Of a stretch of DNA of 64,000 bases, positions 24,333-35,046 are shown in pieces. The position numbers and the translations under genes were made by a program. Numbering within the stretch: the first letter of the stretch is position 1; every line of letters begins with the position of its first letter. Below the pieces are notes generated by a model. The model ran no database searches and was not told where the DNA came from. It saw only the letters and a list, made by a program, of their open reading frames with translations. The DNA is from Hericium rajendrae (lineage: Eukaryota > Basidiomycota > Agaricomycetes > Russulales > Hericiaceae): contig CM065878.1 of NCBI GenBank assembly GCA_033439255.1, positions 4,216,001 to 4,280,000 on the forward strand, given 5' to 3'.

Positions 24333-26917
24333 ATATATGTACTCCAAAAGAAAACCTTAAACAAGTGACTTGTATAGTGATCTGGATGAGACAAGAGATA
24401 CATGCATGCCATGGGAGATCCCATTTCTAATTTTACAGTTAAAGAATTTACTATCTGAACTATTAACTTTCTTGCCTTTTCTTGTCTAGAATTATCACCA
24501 CCAATATAAGTAGTATTTTTATCAAATACACTGCGGATAGCCTGAAACATGACATGAGTGTTCAAAGGTGACTTGGTAATGTAGTCAGTAATATATGCAA
24601 TAATAGATTTAATACTTGTTCCAGAAAGCATACTAGTTACATCTGTGTTACAACCCAAAAGATATGTCAAAGGTGTTGAGAATGTATTGAGCATGGCCTC
24701 TCCTTTTTTCATGATAATACTGCCACTATCTTGATCTATTAAAGAAGCTGGATAAGTCTCTCTTGGAAATCGAGCTTTGCAACTGTCATATTTTTTATTC
24801 TTACAACCTCCTCTGCCACAGTCGTGAATATTTGATAAATATAATAGTTCATTGACTCTTTTTTTGAAATGTGCCCACCAAGAGCATGTTTTTTGACAAT
24901 TGCTACAATCATTTACAAATTTATCATTTACATGTTCATCATCTGAATTTGGAACTAGAGATGTTTGATCATTTATCACATGTGTTTTGCATGACTGTGG
25001 TGGTGCTTCTGGCAATACTTGAGTTGATTCAACATAATTAGAATTCTTTTCCATTTGTTTTATCATATCATTTTCCACTTTGGCCATAGTGCTATCAATA
25101 AACTCACCTTGATGACAACTTTCTAAATATCTGATCATCTCTTTTTGAAACTCAGATGTAGGCTAAGATGGCCTTGTTGTTCTACAGTACCATAGTATCC
25201 AGCAGTCTTGCCATATAAACCTCTTTCTTTGTCATTGAATCTTAGCACATGCTTGATAAACAAGTCCACCATGAGTTTAAAAAATCTAGCTCCTGCTACT
25301 GGATTGCTAGCAATGAGACGGAACTGCTCATCTTTTTCATAAAGCTTTGGATATAATTTCAAGTCCTTGTCAGCAAAATAAAGACAGATTGGATGTTTAA
25401 GATCAGCTGGCGCAAATGTTATAAACCAAGAGGGAGCACCCAAATATGATATAAGCGACCAGATCTCATTTCTCATGTATTTTTGACCAGTCTTTGAACC
25501 TTGCACATGATGAGCAACATGATCTAAGTCATTGATGATTTGATAGCAGAGTTTTTCTTCTTCTGTTTCTGGCTGTACTCTTTCTCCCTCAGCCAATCTA
25601 TCTATAAGTTGACTTAGAACCTCTGGATTTACAGACATGAGTCTATCTGCTATATTAGAAAAATTAGCTTTTTTGGCTAAGAGATAGCCACCAGTGGTAC
25701 TGTCTTTAATCTGATTATGATTAATACATACCAGGGGAAACATAGCCTCATACCGAAATCTTTTATCATAATACATCAATAGATTTCCTTTTCTTGCTTG
25801 ATCTGATATCTTAACACTGCCATTTTTGTTACCAATGCCACCTAGTCCATATGGAAACAACCATGGAAATATCTGAGGATATAGCTGAGGATTGTTATAT
25901 ATTGACTCAGGATTTGCAACTTGTCCTATGCCTAAAGCTCTATTGTTTTTACCTCTCATATGCTGTAAAGCAATAGCTCTAAGTTGTTGAGTGGTCTTTT
26001 TTTCCAGATCTCCTCCTGTTAGTCCATGTACAATAAAAGGACAAATACCTGACTCTACACCTTCAATAGGTTCATCAGATACAGACATCATTCCAGGCTC
26101 AGTGGCATTGTCTGCAATTTTGCATTCTACAACTACTGCAGGAACATCTTCTGGATATGTATTTAAATTCTCATAAGATATATCCAAGTCAGCATAATCA
26201 ATATGATTAAGCTTCAACCATTCCAAAGCATGAGCCACTTTATTTCTTCGAACTAAAAGAGGAGTCCGCTTGAAATCTTTTTTGGTAGGCTGAGTCTGTC
26301 CTATGTAAATAAAAGCCATCACTTCATCTAGCTCATCAAGACTAAGTGGAAGCTTTGCATATACTTTAGGCATAGGAGTAGAAAAGAAAACAGCATTTGC
26401 AGACATTTTATGCAAGCCAGATTTGTTTACACGTACAATGCATCTGTTGTGACACACCCTAGAAATAAGCATTTTTTCAGTCCAACTAAGGTCCTGTAGC
26501 TGTTTTGGAATCTCACCTATCCAATTGCCATTTATCAAAGCTCCTTTTGGTGTCTTTTTCTTTTTCAAATCTTTCAGACAAGTGTCACAGATATCTTCTG
26601 AGTATATATTCATAATTGGCCCTTCACAAGGCTGTATAGGATTAGATGAGGTATATCTTTCTTGCCTTGCAACAAATGTATTGTTGCTTTCAAGAATAGA
26701 AAAATCAAGATCATGTTGAGAAAGATTAGAAAGATTTTTGATAGGAGTAAGTAAATTACAAACAGCACATGAGCCCTCTAATATCATATTTGGTTGAATA
26801 TCTTTACAATAAGCAGAAACAATGCCTTCAATAAGTTTTTTTGAAGGAGGAATTGGAGGAAATGATTTATTGATATTACTATTTAAATTTTTGTCTTGCT
26901 TTTTATTAGCTCTATAT
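24333..26917 (-). pseudogene. Helitron Rep (HUH nuclease-like) domain, damaged
   Basis: Minus-strand coding sequence starts at the Helentron Y insertion. It contains a Cys pair near the start (GSCAVCN), the segment GAPSWFITFAPAD and then YYGTVEQQGHLSLHL, which is the approach to the HUH motif. The frame then changes: the expected second His and following residues are missing, and the next frame resumes with TSEFQKEMIRYLESCHQGEF. A small deletion with local CATCT repeat at about 25150 explains this. Further on are CGRGGCKNK (zinc-like) and YITDYITK, the tyrosine motif of Rep. The region ends at the Tc1/mariner insertion. Without an intact HUH motif this Rep should be inactive. Confidence 0.72.
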
Positions 26918-27429
26918 TACGATTCCTTAGAATCATTTACTCTATACCGGCTTTTCCTATCAAAAACGACACCAAAACGATGACCATCCCCATTTGGCAG
27001 TTGGCTTATATAATCACAAGTCAACAATCTGACGAGTTTGCAGGTTCAATTCCAGTTCAACCTTGAATTCTTTTCTTTCATTTTACAATCAACATATCTC
27101 ACTGTCACTGTTCACAATCATTATATAGAACATTTATATCTCATTATGATTTCTTGGAATCATTTACTCTAACTAATTTCTCATATAAAGTGAGGTTATA
27201 AGTTTGACTTGGGGGAAGAGGGCCGATGCTCTGCACGGCAATACGATTCCTTTTAAATTGTTCTAACTTTGTAGTGTTATGCTCACAGAATTAATAAGAT
27301 AACAGAGAATTGAATATACTAGTATTGTCATACTGCAAAGATCTCCATCTTCAAAGTATATTGTTTTACACTTATCTCTTATTTTTAAACTTTGTTACCA
27401 GTAAGAGTTGAACTAATGACAAAATAATG

Positions 27430-27477
27430 GTCACGTGCAATAGCGAGCCCAGTCAGGCTCGCTGTTGCACATGACCT
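27430..27477. repeat. 21-bp-stem hairpin in Helentron X
   Basis: GGTCACGTGCAATAGCGAGCC, a 6-nt loop, then GGCTCGCTGTTGCACATGACC, paired at 19 of 21 positions. The stem base carries a TCACGTG E-box-like word. The same hairpin recurs in Y near 29966-30016. Confidence 0.75.
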
Positions 27478-27786
27478 CTTAAAAATTGTGTTTACATTTA
27501 TGAAGTACATAAGTGTGGCCTTTGAAGGTCTGTCAACTGTTGTATGTTGTCTAGATTGATTTTATTTTTGCCTTCTAGGGGTCTGAATCAGTAATTTGGC
27601 TATATCTCTGTCAATTCTCTAGCTATAAACATAAACTCAAGTGTTTCTAAATAGTACTATCAATGGCCATATTAACACGATTTTTACTGATTTTTTATAC
27701 TACTCAGTATGTGTCTATTCTCAGATGATCTGATGATTTGCCCTAGACTTGAATGATTTCTTCGATTTTTTCCTGCTTATAAATTG

Positions 27787-27888
27787 CTTATGTAATCCGC
27801 AGCACGGGCAAAATGACGTACTCCCGTCCCCCTCATGATGTCATGGGACAGGAGTATGTCATTTTGCCCGTGCTGCGGATTATGTAAG
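27787..27888. repeat. 44-bp-stem hairpin in Helentron X
   Basis: A left arm at 27787-27830 and right arm at 27845-27888 pair over 44 bp with about four mismatches, around a 14-nt loop. The arms contain CCGCAGCACGGGCAAAATGA and its complement. It recurs in Y at about 29556-29657, with the central loop in the opposite sense. It could be an old foldback insertion or a source of hairpin RNA. Confidence 0.78.
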
Positions 27889-30237
27889 ACCTTGAAAATA
27901 GTCAAATAGGAGGTTTTGTGATAATTCAAGTGTACCTCCTTAAGTACTGGAGATATCATCGGTCCCTTGATTGCGTCAGAAAGATCTCCATTATATCGTT
28001 TCAACAACGCTAGGTACACTACAATTGGATGAGTCGATAAAAAGATATGGCCTCAACAAGTTTGCCCCTACCTCTAATACCAACCCTTCAGTAATCGCTA
28101 CCGCGTTTTCTCAATACTTATCCGATCGTCTTGTATAATATGCCGTTGGAAAGGTACAAATCAGACCTTTCCAACAGTATCTTTAGCGTGTAAATAGCGC
28201 CACTCATTGCTCCACTACAATGCAATCACTATGATCTCCTCCTCAAGGATATCTTTTGAAGTGATTTGCTCATATCTCAGTCATTTCTGGACCTATTGTT
28301 ATGAAAATAAATGTTCTGAGGAGGTAAAATTTGCTCTCATTATATTACCATACATCACACTCACTTACATCAATAAAAAGATACAAACTTTACTATGAAG
28401 TACATTTATCCACTATCTTGTAACAAGTTTGCACTTTTTCATACTGAGAACTTCTGGTCCTAATATGACTAGCATTGACTTAAATATGCATATAGTCTAA
28501 CAATGATTTAGTTAGATTTAAGAGACTGAATATCTCTAAGAAATAGCCAAAATTATAAGAATGGCAATTGGCAGAATCAAACCTATAATCTCACTTTATA
28601 TGAGAAATTAGTTATAGTAAATGATTCCAAGAAATCATAATGAGATATAAATGTTATGTATGATAATTGTGAACAGTAACAGTGAGATATGTTGATTGTA
28701 AAATGAAATAAAAGAATTCAAGGTTGAACTGGAATTGAACCTGCAAACTCGTCAGATTGTTGACTTGTGATTATATAAGCCAACTGCCAAATGGGGATGG
28801 TCATCGTTTTGGTGTCATTTTCGATAGGAAAAGCCGGTATAGAGTAAACGATTCTAAGGAATCGTAATTCTGCCAATTGCCATTCTTATAATTTTGGATA
28901 TTTCTTAGAGATGTTCAGTCTTTCAAATCTAACTAAATCATTGTTAGACTATATGCATATTTAAATCAATGCTAGTCATATTAGGACCAGAAGTTCTCAG
29001 TATGAAAAAGTGCAAACTTGTTACAAGATAGTGAATAAATGTACTTCATAGTAAAGTCTGTATCTTTTTATTGATGTAAGTGAGTGTGATATATGGTAAT
29101 ATAATGAGAGCAAATTTTACCTCCTCAGAACATTTGTTTTCATAACAATAGGTCCAGAAATGACTGAGATATGAGCAAATCACTTCAAAAGATATCCTTG
29201 AGAAGGAGATCATAGTGATTGCATTGTAGTGGAGCAATGAGTGGTGCTATTTACACGCTAAAGATACCGTTGGAAAAGTCTCATTTGCACCTTTCCAACG
29301 GCATATTATACAAGACGATCGGATAAGTATTGAGAAAACGCGGTAGCGATTACTGAAGGGTTGGTATTAGAGGTAGGGGCAAACTTGTTGAGGCCATATC
29401 TTTTTATCGACTCATCCAATTGTAGTGTACCTAGTATTGTTGAAAAGGTATAATGGAGATCTTTTTGACGCAATCAAGGGACCGATGATATCTCCAGTAC
29501 TTAAGGAGGTACACTCGAATTATCACAAAACCTCCTATTTGCCTATTTTCAAGGTCTTACATAATCCGCAGCACGGGCAAAATGACATACTCCCATCCCA
29601 TGACATCATGAGGGGGACGGGAGTACGTCATTTTGCCCGTGCTGCGGATTACATAAGCAATTTATAAGCAGGAAAAAATCGAAAAAATCATTCAAGTCTA
29701 GGGCAAATCATCAGATCATCTGAGAATAGACACATACTGAGTAGTATAAAAAATCAGTAAAAATCGTGTTAATATGGCCATTGATAGTACTATTTAGAAA
29801 CACTTGAGTTTATGTTTATAGCTAGAGAATTGACAGAGATATAGCCAAATTACTGATTCAGACCCTTAGAAGGCAAAAATAAAATCAATCTAGACAACAT
29901 ACAACAGTTGACAGACCTTCAAAGGCCACACTTATGTACTTCATAAATGTAAACACAATTAATGAGAAGTCACGTGCAACAGCAAGCCTGACCGAGCTCG
30001 CTGTTGCACGTGACCATTATTTTGTCATTAGTTCAACTCTTGCTGGTAACAAAGTTTAAAAATAAGAGATAAGTGTAAAACAATATACTTTGAAGATGGA
30101 GATCTTTGCAGTATGACAATACTAGTATATTCAATTCTCTGTTATCTTATTAATTCTGTGAGCATAACACTACAAAGTTAGAACAATTTAAAAGGAATCA
30201 TATTGCCGTGCAGAGCATCGGCCCTCTTCCCCCAAGT

Positions 30238-30935
30238 CTTTTGCATCTTGCATTATTACCCTTTTCACACACTTGAAATACTGTAATGTATTTTTCACAT
30301 CTATCACTCTTGCAACAATGTCTTTTCAATTTACTTTGCAATTCATTGAGACTATTTCTACCATTTGCATTTATCTTATGTTGCAGACATAAAGTCACAA
30401 GCATAGCTTTGTTCAATTTTATTAGCTTTGAAACTGGGACAGTAGTTCGAACACTATTATCTGTCATTGATGTATAATCTATGCTATGAGAAACAAAACT
30501 CCACATTGTATTTTCTTCAAAATGCATAGGATCTAATATAAAATCAACAATTTCATTATATGACCAATTTGCAGGGTCCTGTCTAGCACCACCTCGTTGG
30601 TTATTATAACTTGATAAGGAGTTGTTACAGATTATATCAGTTGTCTTATGTACTAAAACCTTCAATCGCCATTGAACATGTTTTAAAACTGAACTTATCT
30701 TGTGTAAAAGCATGGTATGTATCACTATCCACAAACATAACACTATTGTTGAGATTAGCATAATTATCCAAAGACGTATGGTCTCTTTAACCATAAGCTC
30801 TTTAGCCATATTATATGTGTTCTTTAACACGAGCTCCTGAGCCATTCTGTATGTGTTCTTTAACACTGACCCTTTGATCAAGATTTGCCACAAATGAGAC
30901 CACAAACCTTGAACACAATGCTTTGTGATATGCAT
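30238..30935 (-). pseudogene. Helitron protein, N-terminal part with SAP-like motif
   Basis: Minus-strand frame ending at the Y insertion. Residues corresponding to about 30300-30420 read SKLIKLNKAMLVTLCLQHKI and then a GRNSLNELQSKLKRHC stretch, the two-helix pattern of a SAP DNA-binding motif. It is followed by a Cys-rich end (CCKSDRC, CEKG, CKR). The reading continues on the other side of Y at 26917 with RANKKQDKN, which places it in the same protein. The 5' start and the Helitron's own 5' terminus are not clear. Confidence 0.55.
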
Positions 30936-31169
30936 GCAGTGGCGGCATTGATGACTACTAGAAAAAGGGAGATCTCTACCTCATCCATCGAACTCTGGTA
31001 CTTAACAGCAACAGAGTTTATTTTTAAACAAAATTTATTTTTAGTTCACACCACGCTTTCAAAACAAAGTCAGAAAAAGCAAAGTCTATTTGAAGAGCGT
31101 AAAAGTAAAGTCTAGTTGAAGAGTGTAACAAAATTAAGCAACTCAGTCAATAATGAACTGTCTAATCTA
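30936..31169. other. Intergenic; expected but unrecognised Helitron 5' end
   Basis: No gene seen. Two imperfect copies of an AAAGTCTA(T/G)TTGAAGAG word lie at 31081-31120. The family 5' terminus (TACGATTCC on the minus strand) is absent here, so the Helitron 5' end is either diverged or lost. Confidence 0.4.
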
Positions 31170-33896
31170 TCACTGCTTTCTAGCAAGAAGATAAATGCCT
31201 TGAACATTCAAGTTCAAGTTGCTGTAGCCGCTCTTTACAAACTCAGTCACGGTGTGAATTACCACCACTAAATCCTCCAACTCCAAGTCACCTTTGGTAT
31301 GCTTTGCAAGCTTGTGAGCCTTCGTGAACAAAAAACGGGGGTCACCTTTGATCGTTGTACCACCTTCACCAAGACGCTTGTAGAACCTGGTACAATTCCA
31401 GACAGGAACTATATAATCAAGTCTCATGGTCAGCAACATCTTTTGAGCTAAGACATAAAAGACGTACTAGTATCCAAAAGTCCCAAGGGACGCTTGGTCA
31501 TGTCTTTGATTCCGATACCAGAACTGGCATCAGTCTGGTTGTCACCAGACATCGGAGTGGGGAACGAGTATTTTCCTCCCTTTGACAAGGAAGAGGAAGC
31601 AGAAGACACAGTAGATTCTAAAGATGGTATTAGTGATAATTACATGTAATTCAGATAAAAGGGGCTTACTTGTAGATTTAGGTGTCTCTGCTTTGCTCGA
31701 TGAGGCAGTGGATTCACGCTCTCCTACCATAGTGCCAAATGGAACACCGCCCTCCATGCAAAAGATGCTCAGCTTCCTCTTGCCAAACACTGACTCATAA
31801 AATGCCAATCCCCTCTCCCAGTCCATGCTAAGAGGAGATACGTAGAGCTCTCTTATGTACCGCTTCCCTAAATGATTACAATTAGACAGAAACAACTGAA
31901 CAACACAACCAAGAACATACCTTTTCCAGTATTCATTATACGGCCCTCCATCAAATCAGACTTCACCACAAAGCCAATCGTGACAAAAAGAGCCACCTGC
32001 CCATTCTCTTTGAAGATGATGCCTCTATGGGTTGCCGTATTCGCCTCAAAAAGATTGGGGTCCATCCGAGCTGGGTTTATCAGATCCAAGGACACATTCT
32101 GACTGAACGTCATAATTTGAACAAGATAGCTATACAACATCAGGAAGGTTGACAACTTTCTGATTGACCTGATCCACCTGAAAGCAATCTTGGAAAGCAA
32201 ATATCTGATCAGACTTTTACATTCAAGAAAAGACATTTATTGTCAGATATATAAGTTTTTAATCTCTAACTAATAGATATATCAAAATCTTTGATATCTA
32301 AAATTTTTGAAAATCTGAGAGTGTCTGATTTCAAATCTGGAGGTCAAATATCAGTCAGATGGATCAGACAGTGTCAGACACCATCAGATGCTCTCAGACA
32401 GTTGCAGATAATTTTCAGATATTTGACCTCCAGATTTGAAAAAATTATCAGATCAGACACTCTCAGATTTAGAAAATTTCAGATATCAGATATTTTGTTA
32501 TATCTATTAGTTAGAGATTACAAACTTATATATCTGACAATAAATGTCTTTACTTAAATGTAAAAGTTTGATCAGATATTTGCCTGTTAAGATTGCTTTC
32601 AGGTGGATCAGGTCAATCAGGAGCTGTCAGTAGGGTTAGAAATTGTCAGGTCAATCAGAAAGTTGTCAACCTTCCTGATGAATCATTATGTTAGGTTGCA
32701 TCTAATGTAATGCAATAATAAGAATGACTTACTCTAAATTGAGATTTCCATACTCAACCTCCGTCAGAAGACTGGCTCCCAACGTCTGAACATTGATGCT
32801 GCCTCCAGTCAGAGAAACAGAATGGCTAAGAGTTCAAATGAGTACATGAGGAATCTGCAGTTAAGCAAGTTGAGATGTACTCCAAGCTGGGCAGGCTTTT
32901 GTAGGAAGTCTTGAGAAGCCTGTCCATCAGATTGACATCTGTGACTGCACAATCCTCTGGAATGCTAATACAATACTAGATGTGAGTCAATTCAAGGACG
33001 TCAAAAAAATGAACATACAATTTGTCTTCATCCTCCAATGGATCCTCGACCGTGTAGTGTGTCTCTTCCTCTTCTATCTCCTCCTCTTTATCTCCTTTTA
33101 CGTCAATCTCCTGCTCCTCAGCTGCCATCTCCTCTACCTTATTCTCAATGGGTAAGGTGTTGGATTCTTCGTCGCTGGAGTCCACGAGTACGACTTTGGG
33201 CTTTTTGCTGCAGATGAAACATTAAAAATCAGACAAATATTGATAAAGATCAATGAAACTCACCGCGTCTGCCGTGGCTTCTTTTCCATACTGAATGGGC
33301 TGTGCAACAAGATACGACTGAGCTGACATGGATCGAAACAAAAATACTGACAAAAGAACATGACTTACTCATCTTCTGAATCTAAACTAACAGCCTCTCT
33401 GTGATCGTATCCAACTCAATAAATCTGAGCAAAAAGTTAAAATTATGACAAGACGTACTTGTTGGCTCTCTTCTTGTCAGGACGAACTTTGGTGCCTTTG
33501 AAGGGGCTTATGACCACTCTACAAATCATGTCATGAGAAGACTACCTACATTGTAGCAATGTTCACTTACTCAACATCCTTTGACTGGAATAGCCGCTTC
33601 GTGAAGGGTACATCTGACTCATCGTCAGACTCGTCCCCTGCAAGGGCCCGCTTTCTGAAGAAAAACACATGTTTTAGACTGGCACTTAGCACGTACAAAA
33701 ATCTCTCAACTTACCAAGATCCTAGCGTGCTTGCACTGGAAGAGTTACGAGCCAGGCCCTTTGGAGCAGATGGTTGAATGCGCTCCTTATCTCGATTGAC
33801 TGGTGTCACTGGCATGGTGTCGGTGCGGCTTAGAGCCTTGGGAACAGTAGAAGCAGAGACCTTTTTGGTCTTAGAACGAAGAGAGCGACCAGACAT
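31170..33896 (-). CDS. Multi-exon protein of unknown function with acidic, Ser/Lys-rich N-terminus
   Basis: The start is MSGRSLRSKTKK at 33896, after a pyrimidine-rich leader. Roughly nine short exons follow with GTAAGT/GTACGT-type introns. Recognisable exon segments are KRALAGDESDDESDVPFTKR, VVISPFKGTKVRPDKKRANK, then KPKVVLVDSSDEES leading into a long Glu/Asp run (33010-33180), GGSINVQTLGASLLTEVEYG, NVSLDLINPARMDPNLFEAN, ELYVSPLSMDWERGLAFYE and a last exon ending GIYLLARKQ. The Lys/Arg-rich and acidic tracts suggest a nuclear protein. No family is recognised. A 543-bp MITE (32138-32680) sits in one intron. It is divergent from the gene at 35047. Confidence 0.55.
32138..32680. mobile_element. 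Foldback MITE, family A copy 2, in an intron
   Basis: 543 bp, CATCAGGAAGG...CCTTCCTGATG, flanked by AA on both sides (32136-32137 and 32681-32682). It is about 40 bp shorter than copies 3 and 4 in the left arm. It lies between minus-strand exons ending GNLNLE and beginning MTFSQN, within a short intron, so splicing may remove it. Confidence 0.9.
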
Positions 33897-34059
33897 GACA
33901 GCTAATAGCAAGACAGAACAATGCAGTAGATGAATGAGGGGACAAGGGGGCAGCAAGATGCTGAAGGGCAGTCGATCCTGTCGCTCAAGATTATATGGTC
34001 TGCATGCTTGCGATTTAGGGCCGGCCAAAGATAGACTTGAAGAATTGACCTCTGCACTC

Positions 34060-34602
34060 GACAAAGGACGAGGGAATTTTGCCATGATCACCTTGGCTGC
34101 AAGACAGAATTGCAAATATTCTGACCAATCAGTAACAACCACATGCTGAATTTATGAGCTACTGACCCTCATCGGTGAACAGATCTTTGGGGCAGACGGA
34201 TATGAACACCTGGTAGTCAAGGAATGTGACCGAATGGAACTGACCTATAGCTCTAGACCACTCAAGCCTCAAGGTTGGTCCTGACATTTTTGAAATGCAG
34301 CGCAGTTGCATCTAACTTGACATTTGTCTGAGGAAAAGAAGGAGACGGGTTGTTAGGTGTTGGTGAAGCGAAGAGAGAATCTGACATACTGAACGTGGAT
34401 TGGACAGATAAGAAATAAGCGAATGCAAAGAAGAAACCTAAGACACGTACCATGAAACAAGATTTGAATCTGGTATCCAATCTGAAACTACAGACTTACC
34501 GAGAATTGGAAGTTCAGCGGAAGAGTTAGAATCGAGTCTTCCGCACCGCTGATCTTCTGCTTTGGTTAAGCGAGAACCAGGAACCTTGATGGAAAGTTCC
34601 AT
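34060..34602 (-). pseudogene. Small gene or upstream exons of unknown function (possibly broken)
   Basis: Minus strand, starting MELSIKVPGSRLTKAEDQ at 34602 with an intron beginning GTAAGTCTG. Further exons read NVKLDATALHFKNVRTNLEA and GQFHSVTFLDYQVFI with CPKDLF, then after a GTCAGTAG...TTGCAG intron AKVIMAKFPRPLSSAEV. A short segment between NLEA and the next stretch is not open in one frame, so either an intron is missed or the gene is damaged. It could be the upstream part of the gene at 31170-33896, since the frame stays open into that gene's leader. Confidence 0.35.
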
Positions 34603-35046
34603 AGTGCTGTTTAACGGAGTTGGCAAACAGCTGAATTGGGACGTTGATCCAGTTGACAGAATCTACAGATCTCTAAAACTTTTAACAATCTTTGCTTCTC
34701 CACTAACACTGTTGCTCCGTCCAATTTTTGCAGCATGGCCTAAGCTGATTGGCAGTGCCCATTGACATAACCCAGATCCATTTCTCAGATGGTCTGGACA
34801 CCTTCGCTTTACTCACATAGAATTGCAAAGTCTATGACTATCCTGGTAACGCTCTTCACCTGTCTATCCACATGATATTTTTCTGACCGTCTACCAATCA
34901 AACAAATATGTGAAATCACCTCATCTCATTTTTTGTCCAGGTCAAACAGCCCAAATTTTCTTGCATCGCTCCTCTTCTTCCTCATTTTGTCTTCATCTAT
35001 TTTCATATACACGCCTCTCTTCATCTCCAACTTCTCTTACCGTACA

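Larger units (their letters stand above)
27207..28866 (-). mobile_element. Non-autonomous Helentron X (1660 bp), inserted head-on in Y
   Basis: Read on the minus strand X starts TACGATTCCTTAGAATCG at 28866 and ends CTCTTCCCCCAAGT at 27207. Its sequence is the inverse of Y, with differences of a few percent. Because X lies in opposite orientation inside its own relative, the region forms a giant imperfect inverted repeat (arms about 27207-28570 and 28867-30237). No gene is present; small frames such as 28207-28398 occur in both copies but have no coding character. Confidence 0.82.
26918..30237 (+). mobile_element. Non-autonomous Helentron Y (1660 bp), interrupted by Helentron X
   Basis: On the plus strand Y starts TACGATTCCTTAGAATCA at 26918 and ends CTCTTCCCCCAAGT at 30237, the family termini. 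X (27207-28866) splits it into 289-bp and 1371-bp parts that add up to 1660 bp, exactly the length of X. Y sits in the Helitron protein gene, between codons for CKR and the downstream RANKKQDKN, with no target duplication. It has no gene of its own. It carries two long hairpins equivalent to those in X, at about 29556-29657 and about 29966-30016. Confidence 0.8.
8930..30935 (-). mobile_element. Protein-coding Helentron-type Helitron, broken by nested insertions
   Basis: On the minus strand the 3' end lies at 8930-8975: a subterminal GGAATCGT and CGGCCCTCTTCCACCAAG(T), shared with the non-coding Helentrons. Coding pieces in order from the 5' side are 30935-30238 (SAP-like), 26917-24333 (Rep), 20179-19246 and 12147-8998 (helicase and protease-like). 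The gaps are filled by a Helentron pair (26918-30237), a Tc1/mariner element (20182-24330) and a gypsy element (12148-19240). Removing these leaves about 7.4 kb, a plausible size for an autonomous element. The 5' terminus was not recognised beyond 30935. A deletion at the Rep HUH motif, an internal stop and an apparent frameshift argue it is dead. Confidence 0.75.

Noticed and set aside
27430-30016. Hairpins as a CRISPR array or Rho-independent terminators
   Set aside because: There are no regularly spaced repeats, the hairpins occur once per Helentron copy, no T-run follows, and the genome is eukaryotic.
26918-30237. A single transposon with very long terminal inverted repeats
   Set aside because: Internal Helentron termini at 27207 and 28866, and the exact 1660-bp length of both units, show one element inserted in another.
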